A stretch of DNA of 64,000 nt from Orthonyx spaldingii. Lineage: Eukaryota; Chordata; Aves; Passeriformes; Orthonychidae. Under the pieces are notes generated by a model, which was not told the DNA's origin, ran no database searches, and was given only the letters and a program-made list of their open reading frames with translations. Location of the stretch: assembly GCA_013397795.1 (NCBI GenBank), contig VZTJ01002478.1:435296-499295 (forward strand), given 5' to 3'. Both the position numbers and the translations under genes were made by a program. Below, piece after piece: positions 26,655 to 36,063 of the stretch (positions within the stretch are counted from its first letter, which is position 1; every line of letters starts with the position of its first letter).

Positions 26655-27110
26655 TGTGTTGAAGCATTTCCAAAGAACAACAACAAAATTTGTGGAGAGT
26701 ATAAAGCCCAAGTGTGATGAGGAGTGGCTGAGGGAGCTGGGATTGTTTAGCTTGGAGAAGAGGCTCAGTGGGGACCTTGTCACTCTCTACAACTATCTGA
26801 AAGAAGGTTGTAGTGAGGTGGGAGTTGGTCTCTTCTCCAGGTAACAAGGAATTGGACAAGAAATGGCCTCAAGTTGTGCCATGCAAAGTTTAGACTGGGG
26901 ACTAGGAAAGATTTTTTTCACCAAAACGGTTTTCAGGCATTGGAACAGGCTGCCCAGGGAAGTGGTGGAGTTGCCATCCCTAGAGGTATGTAAAAGATGT
27001 GTAGATGGGCTGCTTAGGGATGGGGTTTAGTTATGAGCTTAGAAGTGCTGGGTTAATGGTTGGACTTGGTGACCTTAGAGACCTTTCCTGATCTAAACTA
27101 TTCTGTGAAT
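26655..27110 (+). mobile_element. CR1 LINE, 5'-truncated, plus strand
   Basis: About 455 bp of CR1. The plus frame 26656-26844 still encodes the ORF2 tail with '[13 protein letters not shown]', '[14 protein letters not shown]' and 'GVGLFSR'. It continues as 'ggcattggaacaggctgccc', 'agggaagtggtggag', 'catccctagagg', 'ggttggacttggtgacctt' and ends at 'ctattctgtgaatt', a decayed terminal repeat. Stops and frame breaks follow the first 60 codons. Typical of truncated bird CR1 copies of intermediate age. Confidence 0.95.
26656..26844 (+). pseudogene. CR1 ORF2 tail remnant
   Basis: About 62 codons of the extreme C-terminal region of CR1 ORF2, with the family blocks '[12 protein letters not shown]' and '[11 protein letters not shown]'. 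The frame closes in the copy of the 'SRxxxxRG' region. No endonuclease or RT domain is present, so it cannot be functional. Confidence 0.8.
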
Positions 27111-30100
27111 TGCTCATCATATGTATTATCATAGTACACACTACCTTTTTTTTTTTTTTTCCAGAGACATTTTCAGTAAAATGTAAGACATAAACTGAAA
27201 ATGTAATTAACAGATCTAATGAAAAAGGGAAATATTTTAAATAGATTCAGTTGCTTCAAGACAACTATTCAGGCTTAATGTAAACAATTTTTACAAATAG
27301 CAATAACATATATTCTAGTTAGGGGTTAGAACATTAGGGCTTAGTACCTATATTCCCTTCTACTTAAAATCAAACCAACTCTGTGAGCCAAGTTTTGTTA
27401 ACAGTGTGTCTTTCTAAGGCACTCTTTAATGACTTTCTGACCAAATGCTTCTGCTTCTCACTAGATTTGGATGCAGCTAAGGTAGAAACTCATCCTTTTC
27501 TTCCTCCAGTGATTCTGGGCCAGCAAAAGAGCCATATATCTATAGGACATTAGAGGACTCCTTTTCAGAGGAAAACCATGTTGGAAAATTGTTCTCTCTG
27601 CCACAGTATGAATGTGTGGCACTGGTGCGTTAACCACGAGTGCAGTCCAGAACAAAAGAGCGTGGCTAACCCAATTCACGCTACTACATGCTGCTGTTGT
27701 AAATACTGTGCTACTTAAAGAAAATTGATAAGTGAATGCAAGTAGCAATTTAGAAAACAACTGCTATGAAAAAGGAGTAAAATCATAGCTCCATTAAAGT
27801 AAACAGTGTAACTCCCACTGATTTCATCCTAAAGACTCAGCTGCTTGTGAACATCACTGGTTTATACTGCCTCAGAATAGTTGTTTTTTTGTTTTTTTTT
27901 TTATAGCTCCTTGTGTTGCTGCCTTTATTAGAAGAAGTGAAGCTTTTTTGTAAAGCTGGTTTTTTCATATGTTTTGAAGTATTTTTACTTAAATATCCTG
28001 ACTAATAGGTGGTTTATTTTCTCCATTTTCAGATATTTGCAAATAGAGTAAAGGAAAAGGATTACCAAAACAATTACACTCACTTCGTATATTCTTTAAG
28101 AATTCAGTTGGAATTAATTGAGACTCAGGGATTGTTTTTGTTTTATCCTCTTACTAAAAAAAAAAAAATAAATAATATAACACTACAGATTTATAAAGGT
28201 CATCTTTTCTCCCAATATTTAGCTTTATCAGTATTAAGAAGTGTTTTAAAACTAAGGTCACATTTGTCCTAGAATACACAATACACAGTTACAGATTTTC
28301 AGATAAAATGCTCCAGATAGAACTCTTTCCTTGATAGGGGAGCAGTTATATTGTCAGATGCAGTGTTCCAAAATCCAATGGCAGATTGACCAAAAAATTT
28401 CTGTCTTCAAAAAATGTCATTGCAGTACAGATGTGTCTGTCTGAGTGTGCACGTGTGCACATACGCATGTGTGACTGTGCCGCTGACTCTTCTAAATGCA
28501 TTTAGAACTGTCAATTTTGCTTTGTTACAAAAGTCCTCTCCTCCTCAGCCTCTTGTGCTTTGCCTAGCATAGTTATTTATCTGCCTAGTTATTTATTCCT
28601 ATCCCCAAATATCCAAATCAGCCTACTCTGCTCCACCTCCACATGACTTCTGCCCTTACCCAGCTCAACTCCTCAGCCTACCATCAGTCTTCATGTCTGC
28701 CTCAGCTATGTCTAAATTCTGCCTCCCTTCTGTCACTGCCAACTTTTTTTGTGCCCAGAGTGCTGCACCAGCCTGCCAGCTGAGTTGTCACAATTCCTTT
28801 TCCATTTGTTGTCTCTTCATGTGGAAATGCCTGGGCGGAAGCTGAGATACTGGTCTAGTAAAAAAGATAAAGGGGATGGTCTATACTAAGCAAACAGGTT
28901 TCACAGCTGTAAAATGGAATATGAGTAGTCTGACGAAGTAAGGACAAAGCCATACCTGCTTTCTGCACTGGCTAGGATGGCAGCTGAATAGCTGGACAGA
29001 AAACTTATTCTCAGGCAGGTCTAAAATATATTAGATTACCTTAGCTTCCTTTGTGGCACACTAAAATATTGTAATTTATTAAAAAAACCTGGGGTGTCTT
29101 CATGGGAGATTTTTTTTCTACTGATATGAATTAATAGGTCAGCTGTGAAGAGCAGAGATTTTGCCAAGAAATACTCATAAATTTCCAGTTTCCATTTTAT
29201 TTGAAATATTTGCTACCTAAGCCACTTTTAATTAATCTACATGTGCAAAACAACCTTAATTATTTCTTCTTGCTTGCCAGTGTGTAGTTTGTGATTTAAA
29301 TCTATCAAAAAATGTCCTTTATGTTTTCGGTACACCTAAATTCTTAAAATGCATGATCAACAATATCAGACATGCATTGTGTTGTGGTGAAAAGGCTCAG
29401 TGTGTAATAAAAACCACAACTCTTTCACAGGAGCCACAGGAAAAAAAGAGGGCTGTCTGCAACTCTACTTTATAATTTCCAAGCAGGATATAAACTTAAG
29501 TCCTGCAGAGTTGTTAAATCTCACTTATCTTGGTTATTATAGGGTATTAGAATAGTAGATGGTTCTACCTTTGGACGTCCCCTGCAGGAAAATTCTATTT
29601 CCTCTAAAAACTAAATACTTTGAAATTATAGGAAAATAATTCATATTAAGATAGAACTTTTTTTTTTTTTTTATTGTACCCTAATGTAGTATACTGTTTG
29701 CATTGCTAGAGCATTTTCAATTGTTTGCAGTCGCTGCTGCTATTGTCCTTGTTGTCACAGGTGAACTGGTTTTTTGCTGCCCTTGTATAAAAACAGTGAA
29801 CATACAGAGAAGTCAGTAGGGAATACAGACAAATTCTGACTCTGTAACCAATCCTTGCTTCTTATTACCTCTTGGAGTAAAGCATTGAATAATAAATTTT
29901 ATTCTAGACCTTTGCCTTTTAGTCCAGTATAAGTGAGAATGGGAAAAAAACCAGGAGGAATCGTTAAAGAAATGTAAAATGAAATCTAAAAATGAACTAG
30001 CAGCACTAATTAAAAAAGGTCAACAAACCAAACACAACACACATCTAACTGTATAATTGTGATAACCAAAACATAGTTATATCAAACTCTGGTGTGTCTG

Positions 30101-30525
30101 TTGGGACTGCTTCAATACATCTGTTTTATTGTTTTTAAAATATTGTGTACAGCAATGTCTGAGCCTGCAGAGTTTACTTGTTTCTCAGAAGAAAGACTCT
30201 GCAGGAGAGAGTTTCCATCCTGTGGAGCTTACAGACTCTGCAGGATCTTTTGCTCAATGACCCTACTTTATCAACAATTCATTTCTGTGACTGAATCTTA
30301 TGTCTCCCAGATAAATGAGTTTCAGATCATTAAGGCTATACTGTCCTTGTTAGCAGGAATATATGATTGGTCAGAGGAATGCCAAAATGTCCTTTTCCAA
30401 AACACAGGAAAATAATGATTATATTGTTTTCCATTTTCTTTGCAACTAACTTAGGAGACGTTTCTTGTTCCATCTTAAGAATAAATTATTGATGAGGCTT
30501 CCCAATTCTGGACAGGTTTTTTTTT
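27111..30525. other. AT-rich stretch, no gene recognised
   Basis: T-runs of 15 at 27146-27160 and 29658-29672, and an alternating purine-pyrimidine patch at 28445-28473 ('gtgtgcacgtgtgcacat') with possible Z-DNA character. The minus frame 27461-27760 and the plus frames 28009-28272 and 30092-30415 are unrecognised. A more C/T-rich patch at 28530-28760 holds no identifiable feature. Confidence 0.45.
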
Positions 30526-30620
30526 TGGGGGNNNNNNNNTGGGGGGGGGGGGCGGGGGAGAGTTGTGGGTTTTTTGTGGGGTTTGTTTGTTTTTGTGTTT
30601 GGGGTTTTTTTTATTGTGTT
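30526..30620. repeat. G-rich tract with 8-base assembly gap
   Basis: A T-run passes into G-runs interrupted by eight Ns (30532-30539), then a run of eleven G, 'cgggggagag' and a mixed G/T tract with 'gtgggg' and 'tttgggg' runs. At least four G-runs of three or more lie close together, so the plus strand could form a G-quadruplex. The Ns mark bases that could not be read or assembled; the true length is unknown. Confidence 0.9.
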
Positions 30621-31783
30621 TGATAAAGAATTTGCTTTTATGCAATATGGGTTGAATTTGGATGTCGACTAAACCTTAATAAGAAAAAAAATTAAGGATA
30701 GCAATAGTATCTATATAGGTGTGCCATCATAATGATTTAGAAATTAAAAAAAACAACATATGAAAAAAGAGATGTCTTCTATCTAATGAATTGCATGTTT
30801 AATGAGTAAAAACTACAGTCTAGGAAAAAAATAAGAAACTAAAGGGAAAGTTTTGTGGCAGAGAAAAATCCCACCTTTTTCTTTTTTTTTTTTTACTTTT
30901 GCATCCTATGACATCTTTGGCATATATCAAAAAGATATTTGATTTAAAATTGCTAAGATTTAAAATTTATCTTTGCCCATCTTAAATGAAAAATTTTAGA
31001 GTAATTAGAGAGTTTTAAAGTAAATTCTAGAAAAATCGATGTCTAGAAACCTATTATGTCAAATATATATTAAAGCCACATATTTCAAAAGAAATAAATG
31101 ATAAATAGATTTATCATATAGAATATTGAACTGCAGTGACTTTGAAAATACTCTGTTTTCAATGAATGAATAATCCAATAAGTGTCAGTGTAATACTCAA
31201 CATGTATAGTCATAATAGTTCTGCAATCACTGTTATGTATGTAAGTTAATGTATTTCACATTAAGTAGCTTCATGCAGAAATCATGAAACAGGCTTTGAT
31301 TACTAATTATAATGTATGAATGTAAATGCTGCTATTGTCATTTTGTCATATTAGAACTAAAGCTAAAAGAGATGCTGACTCTATTCTAAAATTGGCTTAA
31401 TTATTGGTACAATGAGCACAATGAAATTGACCTGCATAAATAATCAGGTTTTTAAATTCACCTCTTCCTATAAAGTATGTGGAAGGAAAACAATCATATC
31501 ACTATAGAAGCAACATGGATACTCTCCAAAAAATCTCACTGATACGGATGCACTTTCATCTTGATTATGCATATTCTGTGTTCCCTGCTTTAGAAAACTG
31601 ACTTCAGTTTAGGTATTCCAAGTTTAGGTATTTTAAGAAATATTCATGTTTAAAAATACATGGGTGAGAAATTACTGTAAATAAATAACCATTTGTTTCT
31701 ATTTGTAATAGTCACGTGCTTATCTAGCACAACACACTTAAACCAAAATACAAACCTTGAAAAATATTGTGTTCTGAGATTAA
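30621..31783. other. AT-rich stretch, nothing recognised
   Basis: Very AT-rich DNA with a T-run near 30880-30894. No gene or repeat was recognised. Confidence 0.5.
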
Positions 31784-31862
31784 GAATCACAGAACCACAG
31801 AATGAACTAGGTTAGAAAAGATCTTAGAGACCATCAAGTCCAACCTATGACCTAACACCTTG
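31784..31862 (-). mobile_element. CR1 LINE 3'-tip fragment
   Basis: About 80 bp reading 'agaatcacagaaccacagaa', then 'ggttagaaaagatcttagag' and 'accatcaagtccaacc': the reversed CR1 octamer tail plus the start of its 3' UTR. Only the 3' tip was copied, an extreme case of 5' truncation. Confidence 0.88.
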
Positions 31863-32780
31863 AAGAGCAAAGGGTATGGAAGATAAGTCTGTAGCGTAAG
31901 ATTTCATCTTTTAGATCTCAGATTTCACCATGTATTTGAAATGATACAGAGAAACAAGTTTTCAGAGATGCAATTTATTGACTTTAACTGAATGATCATT
32001 GCATTTTTCATTCACTGTTATACTTTTTCTTGACTTGTCCTACTTCATGTAATATGCTCTTAATTTTGAACAATATAATAGCAATTAGAACATATTTGCT
32101 ACTATATTTTCTGAACTTCTTTTAAAAAATTCTCATTTCTGGCTTCTGCTCACTCTTTCCTTCTCCATTTCTTGGCATGCACTATTGCAAATACAGTTTA
32201 AATGTCAATCAGTTTTTGCCCTTACATTCTTACCTTCCTGTCTTTCATGAAAAAAAACCCTGGACACAGACTTTAGACTTGCTAGGAATAGCTCCTCAGT
32301 GTTTCTGTGACACAAAACAAGGGTTAGGGGAGGGTGATAACAGGATAAGACTTTCTAATGGAAAAATAACAGTCAGAAAGTAGGTCGTCTCCTGACTTTG
32401 TGAGCTCAATTTTTTCTCTATTTTTAATTTGTTCACAATTACTTCTAAGTTTTTTTATGTGCTTCATATGCATATTGCTGCCAAGCAGATGCATCTCTGT
32501 TTCCATATGACATTTTACACTTCAAGGAAGTCAGCTTTCAGTGAAGTGTCACCCTTCGGTATGCATGTGCTCGTTCATCAGAAATGAAACACTTGGAGGA
32601 GGCATGTCAGTTCCTATACATTTCTGTGGAAAGGTAGGAAGCTTCAAGTGGCAACCTGTCTGCTTTCCTGTCAGCTTACACGGCAGCGCTCCCTGGTCAG
32701 CCAGAGGGCCCAGCCACCTGACTGCTCACAGCATCCTGACAGCGACTGCCCTGTAGTCTAAGGCCTATGGTTTTCTCCTA
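31863..32780. other. Non-coding stretch, moderately GC-rich at its end
   Basis: AT-rich to about 32640, then more GC-rich (for example 'cggcagcgctccctgg' at 32681-32696). The plus frame 32541-32756 is open but unrecognised. No splice-framed exon is clear. Confidence 0.4.
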
Positions 32781-33080
32781 TTTTTTTTTTTTTTTTTTAA
32801 GTTAAAGAATTGACTTGTGGTCCACTAAGCGTCCAGATAAAAGTCTTGAAGCCTGGAGTTAGTGAAAGGCTGTTAGGTATGCTGAAGATGTAAGATCTCA
32901 GCTCTCCCGCCCGGGCCCCGGCCATTGCCCTCAGTGCCTGTCCCACCATGGCGTGGGGCCCTGCCAGGCCCCCGCAGTGACCAGCGGGGAGTGAATACTG
33001 GGGTCTGCCCGATTGAGTTCCCCTGGCTGCAGGCACCTGGCTGTGACTGCTCTGTCCTCTCTACCTGCCCTTGCAGCATC
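32781..33080 (-). other. GC-rich patch ending in poly(A) on the minus strand
   Basis: A GC-rich, CpG-containing block (32900-33010, with 'cccgcccgggccccggcc') stands out in AT-rich surroundings. Read on the minus strand it leads, after about 90 bp of ordinary sequence, into an 18-nt A-run (plus T-run 32781-32798). Two minus frames (32797-33036 and 32873-33142) are open, without similarity I recognise. It could be an old retrocopy, an exon or UTR, or a regulatory GC patch. No AATAAA is visible just before the A-run, which weakens the retrocopy idea. On the plus strand 'ctctacctgcccttgcag' (to 33076) looks like a splice acceptor, with no obvious donor after it. Confidence 0.3.
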
Positions 33081-33302
33081 CTCTCTGCAGCCATTTGCAG
33101 ATGAGTGTTAGCAGAGTCATATAAGGGGAAAAAGTCTTGCAAGTCTCAACCCTATGCCAAACTACCATCACATCTATCCTGTCTCCCAAGCACATTCCTG
33201 TGACTGTTCATACAGATTGGTTTATCTTTACATTCCAAAACTTAGTGTACGCTCAGTATAAACTCTGCGCTTCACCCCTGGCCAAAACATTGGGAATTAA
33301 TC
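33081..33302. other. Short spacer, nothing recognised
   Basis: Unique-looking sequence between the GC-rich patch and a CR1. The plus frame 33137-33403 runs into the CR1 and is not a gene. Confidence 0.45.
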
Positions 33303-33725
33303 ACAAAATCATAGAATTTTTAGGGTTGGAAAAAACCTCTAAGATCATCAGGCCCGACTGTTATCCCAGCCCTGCCATCTTCACCACTAAACAGTGTTTC
33401 TAAGCACCACATCTAGGTGTTTTCTGAACACTTCCAGGGACAGTGTCTCCACCACTCTCTTGGGCATCCTTTTCCAATGCTTGACCACCCTTCTAGTGAA
33501 CAAACTTTTCCTAATGTCCAATCTAAACCTCCCCTGGTGCAACTTGAATCTATTTCCTCTTGTTCTGATGATTGTTCCCTGGGAGAAGACACTGACCCGC
33601 AGGTTGCTGCAATTTCCTTTCAGGTAGTAGTAGAGGGCAAAAAGATCTTCTCTCAGCCTCCTTTTCTTCAGGCTGAACAACCTCAGCTCCCTTAGCTGCT
33701 CCTCATAAGCCTTGTGCTCTAGCAA
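33303..33725 (-). mobile_element. CR1 LINE, 5'-truncated, minus strand
   Basis: About 420 bp. The plus strand starts with 'acaaaatcatagaattttt' and 'ggttggaaaaaacctctaag', then 'ctgaacacttccagggacag', 'ttttccaatgcttgaccacc', 'aaacctcccctggtgcaact', 'cctttcaggtagtagtag' and 'ctcagctcccttagctgctc', the standard order of a bird CR1 3' end in reverse complement. Relatively well preserved, so younger than the copies at 1.5 or 18 kb. The 5' truncation is at about 33725. Confidence 0.96.
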
Positions 33726-33746
33726 TATCCCCACTGTGGTCCACAA
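33387..33746 (-). pseudogene. CR1 ORF2 C-terminal remnant (119 codons)
   Basis: The best preserved ORF2 piece here. In order it shows '[20 protein letters not shown]', '[10 protein letters not shown]', '[20 protein letters not shown]', '[20 protein letters not shown]' and '[19 protein letters not shown]', the complete C-terminal block of CR1 ORF2 up to its usual end. There is no RT or endonuclease domain and no promoter. The first residues come from flanking DNA past the truncation point. It is open because the insertion is fairly young, not because it is a gene. Confidence 0.88.
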
Positions 33747-35746
33747 ATTTCACCCTTTTCCATTGAAAACTAAATAATCAGGTTTAATGTTATACATATT
33801 TTGAAAGAAGTGTAATTAAAACAGAATTCTTACTTCATTAGTTTCTGTTATATAGCATGGTGATTCAGGTACCTGAAGTTCTTTCTGCATATTGTGTTTC
33901 ATCAGCTATGCTGGCAGCCTGTCAGTCTTGATAAAGATTATAGTAACAAATAAACAACTTCAGGAGTGATTTTCAGCATAGATTTCATCAAATTCCTAAA
34001 AGGTGAAGGACTAGGGCTTAGTCTGAAATTGACTTGATTTAGTTCTGAAAATAAAAGATACAGTAGAAGCCCTGTTGTGTCATCCTTTGTGTGGCAATTC
34101 CTCTTGTGTCCTGTACAGTCAGTTTTCATGTGAGTCTGCACAGATATGCTTTCTTTAAAAATGGAAAGAGTAAGGACTGCTTAGTTAATTTTGACAAGAA
34201 GGCGCAGGTGCTACTATATATATGTTAAAAACCTTGATAGTGTGTGAATTATGAATAAATAGGTATTTAAATGCATAAATCAGTAAATTGATTATGATGT
34301 TTTATTTTACTTCCAAGGCACCTGTAATTTAATAGTAAAATGTTCTGTCATGGTTTATAGACACTTTCAAGACAAGGAAAAGAACATTTACTGATGGCTA
34401 ATGTGTTGATGAGCTACCATTCTCTTGTAATGCTAATATAACCCACTTCATAGAATAATCTTATCTCTTTCTCTTTAGAGATTATAAAAAATATTTTAAA
34501 ACATGCTGTGAAGTTTGGGGTAGTCTCTTGATTTGCTTGGGTCTTATATCGTAATATTTCTAGAAACTAATAGAACAAGATGTATTTTATATGTCTTGTG
34601 CATGTTTGTGTGAGTACAGATGTACAGATATATATTGCATATTCCTTGAGGATGTCATATATACTTTCTTACAGAGGAACATATTTGTGCCTCACAATTT
34701 CAAAGAAGGAAGATTTCCATTTCAGTATCCACAGGGGACCCTCCAACATGCTCCTTGTGTTTGCTAAGGGTTTGTCAGGCAAAATGGAACACTGCCATCA
34801 CTTCAGCTCCTATCTCACTGTTTGGCTATCCTACTGAGACTGAATCCTTCTACTTCTGTTGTATCTCGTTACCTTTTCTTCCTCCTTAGCATTTGGCGAC
34901 TTCTCTAAAAGCCCTTTTGGCCTCGTGCTATCTTGGACAATCACATCCCACTTCAACCTATTTTGTGGGTGTTTGTGGTGCCTCAGCATCTGATGGCCAA
35001 AACCTGCCTGTGGTTCAAGCCTTGGGCAAGGAGATCAGCTCTAGACCTTGTTTCTTGAGCAGTCTCAGAGGTCTCATCTGATGTCAGAACCAGACAGCTG
35101 CTCTAGCACTGCCAAATTACATTGATCTCTCAGACCTTGACGCCTCAAAAGGCTACCAGAATTGTAGGAAAAGGATCAGTTTTGATTAGATTTTAGATTA
35201 GACCTGCTTGTTTTTTCCAATCTCTACATCATGCTTTAAGAATGGAGCTTTCCAGGGCCATGCAGCCACTGTGAGGAACGAGGCAATCTTCTTTATACAA
35301 TTTCATCTGACTAAACTGAAGATAATGAGATGTAAAATTGCATCATCCTGTTCTCCACTGGCACTGGATTATCATGCAAAGACTGATTTGACAGTCTCCG
35401 TTACCAGTAGCTGCATCTTGTCTTCTGTTCTTCATCATACAGTAGTGTTTATTATCTGTGCCTGTGCTCAAAGATACTGTTACAGCAATCATTCATGCTG
35501 TGCACTGGGAACGAGAGGATTTCACTGTCAAGATAAATGTCTTCTCCTCTGTCTTACACACCATGATACTGCCTCCTGGAGAGGGTCTGATCTGCAGACA
35601 CTGTGCTTTTGATTCTTGAATCAGATGACAGAGAAAGGTATTCTCTGTTTGACCCATATTCTTCTAGGACCAGGAAGGAACACGAACCAAATTGCACAGA
35701 TGATGAGAAAAGCTTTTAAGACCCTACCAGAAGTGTGAGTCAGGAC
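33726..35746. other. Non-coding stretch with a long unexplained frame
   Basis: The plus frame 35208-35612 (134 codons, rich in C, S and H) is the longest non-CR1 frame in the window. It has no domain I recognise, no good start context and no sign of coding bias. The flanking frames 33938-34141 (minus), 34580-34837 and 34893-35081 are also unrecognised. Base composition is slightly more GC-rich from 34730 to 35750. Confidence 0.35.
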
Positions 35747-35955
35747 ATAGAATCATAGCAAATGTTGGAGGGGGACTTTGAAGATCATCTAATTCCAACC
35801 CCCTGCTGTGGGCAGGGATGCCTTCAAATAGAGCAGGTTGCTCAGAACCCCATCCAACCTGACCTTGAACACCTCCAGGGATGGTGTATCCACAACTTCC
35901 CTGGGAAACCTATTCCAGTGCCTCACCACCCTCACAGTAAAGAACTTTTTCCTAG
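35747..35955 (-). mobile_element. CR1 LINE 3'-end fragment
   Basis: Plus-strand text 'atagaatcatag', 'aagatcatctaattccaacc', 'cctgctgtgggcagggatgc', 'gcaggttgctcagaacccc', 'cttgaacacctccagggatg' and 'cctcaccaccctcacagtaa' is the reversed 3' end of a CR1. Few differences from the family make it one of the younger copies. The minus frame 35789-36067 keeps '[20 protein letters not shown]' from the ORF2 tail and then runs on into the adjoining segment. Confidence 0.96.
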
Positions 35956-35982
35956 AGGGAAAATAAAGAATTTTTTCCAGAG

Positions 35983-36063
35983 TAGGGGTTGGCACGTTAG
36001 TAGTTCCCAGGGTCATCCTTTCTTCCCTTCTTAAATATGACTGCTGTGTTTCCCTTTTTTCAG
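35983..36063 (-). mobile_element. CR1 internal (RT-region) fragment
   Basis: 'agtagttcccagggtcatcc', 'tttcttcccttcttaaatat' and the following pyrimidine-rich text match, in reverse complement, the CR1 ORF2 region around the RT core ('gtagttcccagggtcttcc', 'ttcccttttttaaaaatggg'). That region normally lies about 1 kb further 5' than the fragment just to its left. The two therefore make a composite: an internally deleted CR1, or a young 3' fragment inserted beside an old one. Confidence 0.7.

Noticed and set aside
28445..28473. Alternating GT/CA patch as a Z-DNA or regulatory element
   Set aside because: Short and imperfect; ordinary simple-sequence drift explains it.
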